Assembly: GCF_003441595.1 (NCBI RefSeq)
Contig: NZ_CP031848.1
Span: 2,604,001-2,668,000 of the forward strand
Source of the DNA: Marinobacter sp. Arc7-DN-1
GTDB taxonomy: Bacteria; Pseudomonadota; Gammaproteobacteria; Pseudomonadales; Oleiphilaceae
Length of the DNA stretch: 64,000 bases
Direction: 5' to 3'
Position 1 is the first letter of the stretch, and each line of letters opens with the position of its first letter. The position numbers and the translations under genes were made by a program. This document shows positions 36,775 through 46,269 of this stretch, in pieces. The notes under the pieces were generated by a model. That model was not told the DNA's origin. It saw only the letters and a list, made by a program, of their open reading frames with translations, and did not search any database.

Positions 36775-36838
36775 ATCTGTGGTCACATACGGTAACCTGT
36801 GGCATCAGGATTGAACTGCTCACCAGACAAGGAAACCC

Positions 36839-39800
36839 ATGGCTGCTCCGTCCACCGATAAACCCACCACCATCGAACCCGGCTTTCACGCCATCCACGC
36901 CAACCATCTGGAAGACCTGCGCCGGGCGGTGGTGTACATCTGCCGGCAGAGCCCCATGCCGCCGCTGCAGAGCGAAACCTTCCTGGTGCAGAGTAACGGC
37001 ATCGCCCAATGGCTGAAGCTGGCGCTGGCGGAGAAGCGGACGGACGATGGTGCAGAGGGTGGTCTGGGCATTGCCGCCGGCATGGACTTCCTGTTCCCGG
37101 CCCGTTTTATCTGGCAGGCCTACCGGGCCGTTCTGTCGGACGGGGAAGTACCGGAGCAGTCCCCCTTCGACAAGCGCCGGCTGGTTTGGCGGCTGTACCG
37201 GTTGCTGCCGGAACTGGTGGGGCAGGACGACGCCTTCACCCCGTTGGCACGGTTTCTGGAAGGCACGGATCCGGATCTGCGTAATTTTCAGTTGGCCGAG
37301 AAAGTGGCCGACCTGTTCGACCAGTACCAGGTCTTTCGCGCTGACTGGCTGGCGGCCTGGGAGCAGGGCAAGGATGCGATCATCACCGCCCGGGGCCAGG
37401 AAAAAGCCCTGGACACGGAGACCCGCTGGCAACCGTTGCTTTGGCGCAAACTGGTGGAAGACGTTGGCGAAGCCGCCGACACCAGCCGCTCCCAAATCCA
37501 CACCCGCTTTATGGAACAGGGCCAACAGGTCAACAGCCCGGCCAATCCGGCCCGGTTGCCCAGGCGCATTGTGGTATTCGGGGTGTCGTCACTGCCCCGG
37601 CAGGCCCTGGAAGCCTTATACGTACTCAGCCGCTTCAGCCAGGTGGTGCTTTGCGTCCACAACCCCTGCCAGTTCTACTGGGCCGACATCATCAGCGATC
37701 GGGAACTGTTGAAAGCCGAACGCAAACGGGGTGTGGCCCACCCGGTGCTGTCACAGATTGCCGATCCGGACCAGCTGCACCAGCACGCCAACCCGTTGCT
37801 GGCCGCCTGGGGCAAGCAGGGCCGGGACTACATCCGGCTGCTGGACGAGTTCGACAACCCGGACGACTACCGCAGCAGCTTCCAGACCCCGGACCAGAAG
37901 ATCGACATCTTCTCGGAACATGGCGCCGGCGAAGCCCCCTGCCTGCTGTACCAATTGCAGAACGATATCCACAACCTCACCCCGCTGCAGGAAATCCGGG
38001 AACAGCAGCGCCAGCTGGATCTGGTCCACGACCATTCCCTGGCATTCCACGCGGCCCACGGCCCCCAGCGGGAAGTGGAGATCCTGCACGACCAGTTGCT
38101 GGCCGCCTTCAATGCCGACCCGAACCTTCGGCCCCGGGATATCATCGTGATGGTGCCGGATATCAACGTCTACGCGCCCCACATTCAGGCGGTCTTCGGC
38201 CGCTACCAGCCCGGCCGCAAACGCCACATTCCCTTTACCATTTCCGACCAGGGCCAGCGCCACCACGAACCGGTGCTGATCGCCCTGGAAACCCTGATGT
38301 CGTTGCCCCGAAGCCGTTTCGGCGTGAGTGAAATCATCAGCCTGCTGGAGGTGCCCGGCATCCGCGACCGCTTTGGCATCCGCGAAGACGAGATTCCCGT
38401 GGCCCGGCGCTGGGTGGAAGGCGCCAACATCCGCTGGGGCCTGCACGGCCGCCACCGGGAAAGCCTGGACCTGCCGGCAGAGCTGGAACGCAACACCTGG
38501 CAGTCCGGCCTGCGGGCCATGCTGCTGGGCTATGGCATGGGCGAGGACGAACCCTGGGCCGGCGTGGAGCCCTATGGCGAAATCGGCGGCCTGCAGGCCA
38601 GCCTGGCCGGGCGTCTGAGCGAATTCGTGCACCAGTTGGAAACCCTGTGGCAGGCACTGCAAACCAGCCGAAGCCCGGGCGACTGGGAAACCCTGTTTTC
38701 GGACATGCTCGGGCAGTTTTTCCACAAGGTCGAAGGCAGCGATCTGTTACTGCTCAACCGTTTCCGCCGGCAGCTGGAACAATGGCTGGAGGATTCCCTG
38801 GCCGCGGGACTTGAGGAGCGGAAACTCCCCCTGAACATCGTCAAGGATGTGCTGCTCGAAGGCCTGGACGAGGGCGGCCTGAACCAGCGCTTCCTGGCCG
38901 GCAAGGTCAATTTCGCCACCCTGATGCCCATGCGGGCCATCCCCTTCCGCAAGGTCTGCCTGCTGGGCATGAACGATGGCGACTACCCCCGCTCCCGGCC
39001 ACCGGTGGATTTCGACCTGATGGCCCAGGATTACCGCCCGGGGGACCGCTCCCGACGGGAGGACGACCGCTACCTGTTCCTGGAAGCCGTGCTGTCAGCA
39101 CGGGAACAGCTTTATATCAGTTGGGTAGGGCGCAGCATCAGGGACGATTCCGAACGGCCGCCGTCGGTATTGGTCGGACAGCTTCAGGATCATCTCGACA
39201 GTCTGTGGACAGTGGCCGGCGACCCCGATGCGAAAGTCACCAGAGCCCTGACGATCCAGCATCCACTGCAACCCTTCAGCCGGGCCTATTTCCCGAAAGC
39301 CAATGGCATGGGCGAAAGCGGGGCTGATAGTGAACACAGCCCGCCGAAACCCCTGGCCGAGGTGCTTCAGGCCCGCAACCTGTTCACCTACGAACGGGAA
39401 TGGCGCGGCGCCCATGGCGTTGAAGCGTCCGAACAGACTGGCACTGCCCTGCCGTACCAGACACCGGAAGAACCCATCAGCCTGAACGATCTGGCCGGCT
39501 TCCTGAAAAAGCCCATCGACACCTTCTACCAGCGTCGCCTGCAGGTGCGGTTTGAGGATGTCGAAGACGACGATACCGACAACGAAAACTTTGATCTGAA
39601 TGGCCTGGACCGCTGGCGTCTGGACAACGAACTGATTCAGGACAGCCTACTGAAAGCCGGCTCCGAAGAGGAGCTGCACGAGCGGCTGGAAAACACTCTG
39701 GATCGCATGGCCCGCCGGGGGGATCTGGGCATGGGGGTGACCGAACACCGGCTGCGCTCGGAGCTGTCCGGGCGTTTGCCGGATCTGTTCGAACGTTACC

Positions 39801-40459
39801 AGAGCGCTCTCGCAGAATGGCCGGAGGCCGTGGCTGAACTCTTGCCCTTCGACTACCGGTTCGAAAACTCGATGGGTGCCGTGGACGTGGCGGATCTGAT
39901 TGACAGCCTGCGCTGCAACCCTGCGGGCCAGCTGTGCCGCCTGGTGGTGGCCAGTTCCGGCCTGCTGACCGGCTCTGGAGGCAGCAGGAAAGTGCGCTAC
40001 GCCAACCTGATGCGGGACTGGGTGATTCACCTGGCCGGCCAGCTCGGTGGCCAGCCGTTTGAAACCCTGATTCTGGGCAAGGAAGAGGGTCGGAAATTCC
40101 GTTTCGCGCCGCTGGCGCCGGAGATTGCCAAGCGCCATTTTGATGCCATCCTCAGCCGCTGGATGGATGCCACCACCCGGGCACTGCCCATTCACTGCGA
40201 CGCCGGCTTTGCCTGGATTTACAGCTTCTACCAGAGTAAGAAATTCCTGGGTGACCACGAACGGGCCATCAGCGATGCGGAACAGGCCTACAGCACTGCC
40301 CTGGAGCGGGATACCGGCTACCTGCGCGGGGCCTTTGAAAGCCCGGAGTTATTGCTGGCCAGTGGCGAGTTCGAAGCTTTGTTGCATGAACTCTATGTGC
40401 CCCTGTGGGAAGCGGAGCAGGGCAAGTCGGCCGCGGACCAGATTGGGAGTTTGGAATGA
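36839..40459 (+). CDS. recC: Exonuclease V gamma subunit RecC
   Basis: 1206 aa, the expected size. RecC is the scaffold of RecBCD that splits the duplex and recognises Chi; it has inactive helicase-like and nuclease-like domains. Visible family segments are TFLVQSNGIAQWLKLALAEK near the start, IPFTISDQGQRHHEPVLIAL in the middle and RKVCLLGMNDGDYPRSRPPV. AAGGA lies upstream of ATG 36839. Its stop lies within an ATGA motif whose ATG now opens only a 23-codon frame. recB does not follow directly; the cassette at 40693-42440 intervenes. Confidence 0.96.
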   Translation: MAAPSTDKPTTIEPGFHAIHANHLEDLRRAVVYICRQSPMPPLQSETFLVQSNGIAQWLKLALAEKRTDDGAEGGLGIAAGMDFLFPARFIWQAYRAVLSDGEVPEQSPFDKRRLVWRLYRLLPELVGQDDAFTPLARFLEGTDPDLRNFQLAEKVADLFDQYQVFRADWLAAWEQGKDAIITARGQEKALDTETRWQPLLWRKLVEDVGEAADTSRSQIHTRFMEQGQQVNSPANPARLPRRIVVFGVSSLPRQALEALYVLSRFSQVVLCVHNPCQFYWADIISDRELLKAERKRGVAHPVLSQIADPDQLHQHANPLLAAWGKQGRDYIRLLDEFDNPDDYRSSFQTPDQKIDIFSEHGAGEAPCLLYQLQNDIHNLTPLQEIREQQRQLDLVHDHSLAFHAAHGPQREVEILHDQLLAAFNADPNLRPRDIIVMVPDINVYAPHIQAVFGRYQPGRKRHIPFTISDQGQRHHEPVLIALETLMSLPRSRFGVSEIISLLEVPGIRDRFGIREDEIPVARRWVEGANIRWGLHGRHRESLDLPAELERNTWQSGLRAMLLGYGMGEDEPWAGVEPYGEIGGLQASLAGRLSEFVHQLETLWQALQTSRSPGDWETLFSDMLGQFFHKVEGSDLLLLNRFRRQLEQWLEDSLAAGLEERKLPLNIVKDVLLEGLDEGGLNQRFLAGKVNFATLMPMRAIPFRKVCLLGMNDGDYPRSRPPVDFDLMAQDYRPGDRSRREDDRYLFLEAVLSAREQLYISWVGRSIRDDSERPPSVLVGQLQDHLDSLWTVAGDPDAKVTRALTIQHPLQPFSRAYFPKANGMGESGADSEHSPPKPLAEVLQARNLFTYEREWRGAHGVEASEQTGTALPYQTPEEPISLNDLAGFLKKPIDTFYQRRLQVRFEDVEDDDTDNENFDLNGLDRWRLDNELIQDSLLKAGSEEELHERLENTLDRMARRGDLGMGVTEHRLRSELSGRLPDLFERYQSALAEWPEAVAELLPFDYRFENSMGAVDVADLIDSLRCNPAGQLCRLVVASSGLLTGSGGSRKVRYANLMRDWVIHLAGQLGGQPFETLILGKEEGRKFRFAPLAPEIAKRHFDAILSRWMDATTRALPIHCDAGFAWIYSFYQSKKFLGDHERAISDAEQAYSTALERDTGYLRGAFESPELLLASGEFEALLHELYVPLWEAEQGKSAADQIGSLE

Positions 40460-40527
40460 GCGACCTTTTTTGGAAACGATGCAACTTCCTCGGGTTTTGT
40501 CGTGGCATAGTGAGTCTGGCCACCTGA
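40456..40527 (+). other. Relict 23-codon frame overlapping the recC stop
   Basis: ATG at 40456 overlaps the recC stop as ATGA and opens MSDLFWKRCNFLGFCRGIVS, ending at TGA 40525. In many gammaproteobacteria recB starts on the recC stop in this way. The frame could be a remnant of the original recB start; no homology to RecB is visible in its 23 residues, so this is inference. The rest of the gap (40528-40692) contains a weak promoter-like pair, TTGCAC at 40545 and TGCAAT at 40569. Confidence 0.4.
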
Positions 40528-40692
40528 TTTCGAGCGTGCCAGGGTTGCACAGTGGTAGCTGCCTGGGATGCAATGGGCCTGGGAAGCCACGCCTACAGCG
40601 AAATGATGGCTCCTGTCATACCAGTGTGACCGCGTCTTACCACATCTGCGATAAAGTCGAGCAAACCTGGCTAGATTTTTAAGGGAAAAACC

Positions 40693-41883
40693 ATGTTGAT
40701 AGAAAGCCTTCGCATCAAAAACTTCAAAAGCTTTCGCCAAGCCCAGATGAAAAACCTCCCCCGGTTTTGCGTTGTGGTTGGTGCCAACGGAAGCGGGAAG
40801 TCCAACTTGTTCGATGTCTTTGGCTTTCTGAAAGACTGCCTGACATTCAACGTAAAACAGGCTCTCCAGGTCAGGGGAGGATTTCGTGAGGTGCTCAGCC
40901 GAGGCGTAGACGATACCAAATCCATTGAGCTGGAAATCAAATTTCGGATGAATATTGCGGGAGTCGAGCGACTGGTAACCTACCTTATCGAAGTTGGTAT
41001 GGATAACCGCCAGGTAGTGGTACTTCGTGAAGTGCTGCGTTACAAACGCGGGCGTTATGGCTCCCCTTACCACTTCCTCGATTTTACCAAAGGAACCGGC
41101 TATGCCATTACCAACGAGGAGGACTTTGACAAGCAGGATGAGGAGCTCGAGAGGGAACAACAGAATGTCGGCAAAGATGCGCTTGCCATCAAAGGCTTAG
41201 GGCAGTTCGAGCGCTTTAAAGCCGCCAATGCTTTTCGGCAGCTTATTGAGAACTGGCATGTGTCGGATTTTCACATCAACCTCGCCAGAGGTAGCAAAGA
41301 GGCCATTGGTGAGTACGAACATCTGTCGGTTTCCGGTGATAACCTACAACTGGTGGCTCGCAACATCTATGAAAGTCACCCGGAAATTTTTCAGAACATC
41401 GTCACCGCAATGAAACACCGGGTTCCCGGTGTAAGTCAGGTCGAACCCTTATTAACCCAGGACGGACGGCTGATCCTGAACTTCCAGGACGACACGTTCA
41501 AAGACCCCTTTATTGATAAGTACGTCTCTGACGGCACCATCAAAATGTTTGCCTACCTGGTGCTGTTGTACGACCCGGAGCCGCATCCGCTGCTGTGTAT
41601 CGAAGAGCCGGAAAATCAGCTTTACCCCACCTTACTCTGGGAGCTGGCTGAAGAATTCCGTGCCTATGCTGAGCGGGGTGGCCAGGTATTTGTGTCCAGC
41701 CACTCGCCCGATTTCCTGAACGCGGTAAAGCTTGAGGAAGTGTACTGGCTGGTGAAAGAGCAGGGCTATACCCACATTCGTCGGGCGGAAGATGACCCAC
41801 AGTTGAAGGCCTTTATAAACGAAGGGGACCAGATGGGCTACCTGTGGAAAGAAGGCTTTTTCCCGGGGGCTGATCCACGATGA
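40693..41883 (+). CDS. AAA_21/ABC-type ATPase, putative defence protein
   Basis: 396 aa. Walker A GANGSGKS (30-37), an ABC-like signature YVSDGT (277-282), Walker B LLCIEEPEN (300-308, with the catalytic Glu) and an H-switch in SSHSPD (His337). The N-terminus MLIESLRIKNFKSFRQAQMK is typical of OLD/AriA/RecF-like ATPases. Middle residues about 110-210 form a helical insert rich in Asp/Glu. The protein lacks its own TOPRIM domain; the next gene supplies one. AAGGGA precedes ATG 40693. Composition is AT-richer than recC/recB. Likely function is a sensor or motor ATPase for a two-gene anti-phage or genome-maintenance module. Confidence 0.85.
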   Translation: MLIESLRIKNFKSFRQAQMKNLPRFCVVVGANGSGKSNLFDVFGFLKDCLTFNVKQALQVRGGFREVLSRGVDDTKSIELEIKFRMNIAGVERLVTYLIEVGMDNRQVVVLREVLRYKRGRYGSPYHFLDFTKGTGYAITNEEDFDKQDEELEREQQNVGKDALAIKGLGQFERFKAANAFRQLIENWHVSDFHINLARGSKEAIGEYEHLSVSGDNLQLVARNIYESHPEIFQNIVTAMKHRVPGVSQVEPLLTQDGRLILNFQDDTFKDPFIDKYVSDGTIKMFAYLVLLYDPEPHPLLCIEEPENQLYPTLLWELAEEFRAYAERGGQVFVSSHSPDFLNAVKLEEVYWLVKEQGYTHIRRAEDDPQLKAFINEGDQMGYLWKEGFFPGADPR

Positions 41884-42440
41884 CCGAACTGGTATTTTTT
41901 CTTGAGGAGCCATCCGCCAAAGCCATGCTGGAAGGTGTGGTCCCCAGGCTTCTGGATGACAGCATTAACGTACGTTATGTGGTATTTGAAGGCAAGCAGG
42001 ACTTGGAAAAACGCCTTCCACGTCGATTACGTGGCTGGCAGAACCCCCATGCTCGCTTTTTGGTGATGCGAGACCAGGATTCTGGTGATTGCTACGAGAT
42101 TAAAGGCAAGCTGGCAGGCATTTGTGATAGAGCAGGCCGACCGGATGCACTGATTCGCATTGCCTGTCATGAGCTGGAAAGCTTTTATCTGGGCGACTTG
42201 AATGCCGTAGCCGCTACGATTGGGCCACAAAAACTGGCCAAACAACAAAACAACGCGAAATACCGTGATCCGGATCGCCTCAACAACGCCGCCCAGGAAC
42301 TGAAACGTATCGCCAAAACCTATCAGAAGCTCTCTGGCTCACGTGCCATTGGCCCAGTGTTGTCACTGGATGAGAACCAGTCCCAAAGTTTTAATCAGTT
42401 GATTGGTGGCATCAAACGGTTGGCAGGAGTACAACCATGA
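41880..42440 (+). CDS. DUF4276/TOPRIM-like protein, putative effector nuclease
   Basis: 186 aa. TOPRIM-type acidic residues are visible: Glu in FFLEEPSAKAML (residues 9-10), DxD in LVMRDQDSGDC (Asp65, Asp67), and HELESFYLGD (about 97-106), a DUF4276 signature. In TOPRIM nucleases such residues bind metal for nucleic-acid cleavage; the function of DUF4276 proteins is not established to my knowledge. The start overlaps the ATPase stop (ATGA), so the two are made in fixed ratio, like AriA-AriB of PARIS or the fused OLD/GajA proteins. The stop in turn overlaps the start of the mini-ORF. It is the best effector candidate in the cassette. Confidence 0.8.
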   Translation: MTELVFFLEEPSAKAMLEGVVPRLLDDSINVRYVVFEGKQDLEKRLPRRLRGWQNPHARFLVMRDQDSGDCYEIKGKLAGICDRAGRPDALIRIACHELESFYLGDLNAVAATIGPQKLAKQQNNAKYRDPDRLNNAAQELKRIAKTYQKLSGSRAIGPVLSLDENQSQSFNQLIGGIKRLAGVQP

Positions 42441-42553
42441 ATTTAAAACCTGGCGGTAAAACCCACACCATGCGAACTATCTACAAACTACCTCTGAGCG
42501 TCTACGTCTTCCTCGCTGCAGAACTTTGGTATGGCGTATCTTTCCCAAAATGA
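42437..42553 (+). CDS. 38-aa mini-ORF coupling the cassette to recB
   Basis: ATG 42437 overlaps the DUF4276 stop (ATGA) and the stop TGA 42551-42553 overlaps the recB ATG at 42550 (ATGA). AGGAG lies 7 bases upstream. The peptide is MNLKPGGKTHTMRTIYKLPL plus 18 residues with a hydrophobic patch (VYVFLAAELWYG). No family is recognised. recB has no good ribosome site of its own, so the mini-ORF probably delivers ribosomes to recB; whether the peptide itself does anything is unknown. Confidence 0.6.
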   Translation: MNLKPGGKTHTMRTIYKLPLSVYVFLAAELWYGVSFPK

Positions 42554-45500
42554 ACAACCACACCCTTGGCCGCAGTCTGAACCCCCTCGCCCTGCCCCTG
42601 AAAGGCAGCGCCCTGATCGAAGCCAGTGCCGGCACCGGCAAAACCTTCACTATCGCCATCCTCTACGTACGCCTGGTGCTGGGCCATGGCCAGACCCAAG
42701 ACAGCCCGCTGCAGAATCTGCTTCCGCCTAACCTGCTGGTGGTTACCTTCACCGAGGCTGCCACCAAAGAGCTGCGAGACCGTATCCGCACCCGGCTGAC
42801 CCAGGCCGCCGAGGTGTTTTCCGATGCCCCCGACGAGTCCGATCCGCCGGCCGAAACGGCACTGATTTACCAGCTTCGGAATGAAGGTTACCCGGACCCG
42901 GCCACATGGCCAGACTGCCGCAAGAAGCTGCTGCTGGCCGCCGAATGGATGGACGAAGCCGCAGTGTCCACCATCCATAGCTTCTGCAACCGCATGCTCA
43001 GCGAGCACGCCTTCGACAGCGGCAGCCTGTTCAAGCTCACCCTGGAAACCGACCAGAGCGAACTGCTGGAGGATGTCACCCGGGATTACTGGCGCACCTT
43101 TGTGTACCCGCTGCCGCCGGCGCTGATGGACGAGGCCCTGAGCCACTGGAAAACCCCGGCCGACCTGCGTAGGGCCGTGCGCAACCTGATCGATGATCCG
43201 GACAGCCTGGGCACCCCGCCGGAAAACGTGCACCAGGCCATCAATCAGGTGGTCAGCCTGCGTCAACAGCAATCACAAACGCTGAAGGCCCATCCCTGGG
43301 ACCGGTGGCAGGCAGAGGTGATCGACCTCCTGAACGACCTGAACAAGAGCAAACGGCTCCATGGCGCCAGCAAGAACGCCATGGTCAAGGTCTGGGACAC
43401 TCTGATCACGTGGGCGGAATCCGACGACCTGTTACCGGACAAGATAGACAATGCCGCCGGGTTCAAAAACCAGACGCCTGAGGGCCTCGCCAATATTCTC
43501 AAAGGCGAGGAGCCCGCTCCCCATCACCCGGCATTCGAAGCCATAGAAGCATTGATGGACTTTAGCCAGAACCAGCCCAGCGCCAAATCCGACATTTTGC
43601 GCCACGCCAGCCACTGGATTGCCGAACGGCTGGAATCGGAAAAGCAGAAACGCTCGGAGATGGGCTTTGATGATCTGCTCACCCGCCTGGACGGAGCCTT
43701 GCACGGGCCCCGGGGTGATCAGCTGGCCGCCACCATCCGCCGCCAGTTCCCGGTGGCGCTGATCGACGAATTCCAGGACACCGACCCGGTGCAGTACCGT
43801 ATCTTCAACCGGGTCTACAATGTGGAAGGCAGCGATCCGGACACCTGCCTGCTGATGATCGGGGATCCTAAGCAGGCCATTTATGGTTTCCGGGGCGCCG
43901 ATATCCACACCTACCTTCTGGCCCGCCAGGGCGTAAAAGAGCGCACCTACACGCTGGGCAAGAACTTCCGCTCCGCCAAACCCATGGTGGCTGCGGTGAA
44001 CCGGGTGTTTGAACACAGCGACCAGCACAGCCGCGATGGCGCTTTCCTGTTCGGCAAGGGCGACAACTCACCCTTGCCATTCCAGGGTGTGGCCGCCAAC
44101 GGCACCAAACGCCTGTGGTCGGTAAACGGCGAGGTTCAATCCAGCCTGATGTTCTGGACGCACGAATCCGGGGAAGAGGGCAAAGACGGCAACCCGAAGG
44201 GCCTGGCCAAAGGCACCGCCACCGCCGATGTCGCCGAAACCTGCGCCAGCGAGATCGCCCGTCTGCTCACGCTGGGCCAGGCCGGGCAGGCCGGCTTTGC
44301 CCTGCCGGAGAACCCGGCAGATCTGGAACCGGTAACCCCCAAAGACATCGCCATTCTGGTCAACAACCGCAACGAAGCCAGCGCGGTGCGGGATGCCCTC
44401 GGCCGCCGGCGCATCAAGAGCGTGTACCTGTCGGACCGGGATTCGGTGCTGACCTCACAGGAAGCCAAGGAAATGCTGTGCTGGCTGCGGGCCTTCGCCG
44501 AGCCCCGGCAACTGGCCTGCATTCGCGCGGCGCTGGCCACCCCCACCCTGAGCCAGTCCTGGCAGGCCCTGGACCGGTTGCTCACCGACGAGATTGCCCT
44601 CGAGCGGGAAATCGAACGGTTTATGGGCTACCAGCAGCAATGGCAGAAACAGGGTGTACTGCCGATGCTGCGCAGTTTCCTGATGGATTTCGGGGTGCCC
44701 GGCCGGTTGCTGCAACGGGCCGATGGCGAGCGGCGGCTGACCGACATCCTGCATATCGCCGAACTGCTGCAGCAGGACAGCCTGCAACTGGACGGCGAGC
44801 ATGCCCTGGTGCATCACTACACCCGGATTCTGCGGGCGGCGGACGAGGAAGACGAACACCGCACCTTACGCCTGGAAAGCGACGCCGGACTGGTAAAGGT
44901 GATTACCGTGCACAAGTCCAAGGGGCTGGAATACCCGCTGGTGTTCCTGCCCTTTGGCACCGCTTACCGGGCCCAGAGCGAAAAGCAGGCCTTTGTGCGC
45001 TACCACGATGACCAGGGCAAACTGGTCACTGTCTTCGACCCCAACGCCGAAGACGTTGCCAAGGCCGACCGGGAGCGTCTGGGCGAGGATATCCGCAAGC
45101 TCTACGTGGCCCTGACCCGGGCCCGGTTTGCGACCTGGGTAGGCGCTGCTGCCCTCGATAACTGGCCGCAAAGTGGCCTGGGTTATCTGATCGCCGGTGA
45201 AGCGGGGAGTCGGATCACCGACTGCCTGACCCGGCTGAGCGAAGGCCAACCGGAAATTACCATAACCCCGCTGCCGGAAGCGGAACAGACTCAATACAGC
45301 GAACCGGCGCCGGAGGCCCTGGGCCCGGCGTTGGAATCCACCCGTGAGGCGAAAGAGGACTGGTGGATTGCCAGTTACTCCGCCATCGAATACACCGGCA
45401 TGGCCGGCACCGGAGTTGCGTTCACCGGTGAGGTGGAGAACGCCCAGACCCAGAACCTGCTGGAGGAAAGCACCCAGGAAGACGGCGAGCAGACAGCACC

Positions 45501-46269
45501 GATGACGGCTCATCGAAACCAGCACAATTTCCCCAAAGGCGCCGGCCCCGGCACCTTCCTGCACGAACTGCTGGAATGGTGCAGCCAGCATGGCTTCCAG
45601 CGGGTTGTGGATAATCCGTCCACACTCCGGGAACAACTTACACGCCGGTGCGGCACCCGGGGCTGGAATGACTGGGTGGACCCGCTGGAACACTGGCTGC
45701 AGGCGCTGATCACCCGGCCACTACAACTGCAACGCTCTGGCACTGAAAGCGTCAGCCTGGCAGACCTGGCCACCCTGCGCCCGGAACTGGAATTCTGGTT
45801 TGAGAGCCGCAACGTCAGCATCGGCAAGCTCGACCAGCTGGTGACCCATTACACCCTGAACGGCGCCGACCGGCCCCGAGTGGAGGAGAACCGCTTTAAC
45901 GGTATGCTCAAGGGCTTTATCGATCTGGTGTTTGAACACAACGGGCAGTATTACGTGCTGGACTACAAATCCAATACCCTGGGCGAGGAAGACAGCGCCT
46001 ACACTGATCAGGCCATGGGTAACGCCATTCTGGATAAACGCTACGACCTTCAATATGTGCTGTACCTGCTGGCACTGCACCGGTTGCTGAAAGCCCGGCT
46101 GCCCGGTTACGACTACGACCAGCACATCGGCGGCGCCGTCTACCTGTTCCTGCGGGGGGTCAATTCCACCACCGGTGGCGCCTTTACCGACAAACCACCG
46201 AGAGCGTTGATTGAACAGCTGGATGCCCTGTTTGATGGTGAATCCGTGCCAGGGAGGGTGGCCGCATGA
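42550..46269 (+). CDS. recB: Exonuclease V beta subunit RecB
   Basis: 1239 aa. 3'-5' SF1A helicase and nuclease of RecBCD. Walker A is IEASAGTGKTF (residues 23-33), motif II is LIDEFQDTDPVQYRIFN, and later motifs include VHKSKGLEYPLVFLP and LYVALTRAR. The C-terminal nuclease core is NGMLKGFIDLVFEHNGQYYV followed by LDYKSN, with the Asp and Lys of the active site. ATG 42550 gives the usual LNPLALPLKGSALIEAS start; no convincing Shine-Dalgarno precedes it, and it overlaps the mini-ORF stop. Its stop overlaps recD as ATGA. Confidence 0.96.
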   Translation: MNNHTLGRSLNPLALPLKGSALIEASAGTGKTFTIAILYVRLVLGHGQTQDSPLQNLLPPNLLVVTFTEAATKELRDRIRTRLTQAAEVFSDAPDESDPPAETALIYQLRNEGYPDPATWPDCRKKLLLAAEWMDEAAVSTIHSFCNRMLSEHAFDSGSLFKLTLETDQSELLEDVTRDYWRTFVYPLPPALMDEALSHWKTPADLRRAVRNLIDDPDSLGTPPENVHQAINQVVSLRQQQSQTLKAHPWDRWQAEVIDLLNDLNKSKRLHGASKNAMVKVWDTLITWAESDDLLPDKIDNAAGFKNQTPEGLANILKGEEPAPHHPAFEAIEALMDFSQNQPSAKSDILRHASHWIAERLESEKQKRSEMGFDDLLTRLDGALHGPRGDQLAATIRRQFPVALIDEFQDTDPVQYRIFNRVYNVEGSDPDTCLLMIGDPKQAIYGFRGADIHTYLLARQGVKERTYTLGKNFRSAKPMVAAVNRVFEHSDQHSRDGAFLFGKGDNSPLPFQGVAANGTKRLWSVNGEVQSSLMFWTHESGEEGKDGNPKGLAKGTATADVAETCASEIARLLTLGQAGQAGFALPENPADLEPVTPKDIAILVNNRNEASAVRDALGRRRIKSVYLSDRDSVLTSQEAKEMLCWLRAFAEPRQLACIRAALATPTLSQSWQALDRLLTDEIALEREIERFMGYQQQWQKQGVLPMLRSFLMDFGVPGRLLQRADGERRLTDILHIAELLQQDSLQLDGEHALVHHYTRILRAADEEDEHRTLRLESDAGLVKVITVHKSKGLEYPLVFLPFGTAYRAQSEKQAFVRYHDDQGKLVTVFDPNAEDVAKADRERLGEDIRKLYVALTRARFATWVGAAALDNWPQSGLGYLIAGEAGSRITDCLTRLSEGQPEITITPLPEAEQTQYSEPAPEALGPALESTREAKEDWWIASYSAIEYTGMAGTGVAFTGEVENAQTQNLLEESTQEDGEQTAPMTAHRNQHNFPKGAGPGTFLHELLEWCSQHGFQRVVDNPSTLREQLTRRCGTRGWNDWVDPLEHWLQALITRPLQLQRSGTESVSLADLATLRPELEFWFESRNVSIGKLDQLVTHYTLNGADRPRVEENRFNGMLKGFIDLVFEHNGQYYVLDYKSNTLGEEDSAYTDQAMGNAILDKRYDLQYVLYLLALHRLLKARLPGYDYDQHIGGAVYLFLRGVNSTTGGAFTDKPPRALIEQLDALFDGESVPGRVAA

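Noticed and set aside
37751..38725. 324-codon minus-strand frame inside recC
   Set aside because: recC is full length and recognisable; the frame has no family features.
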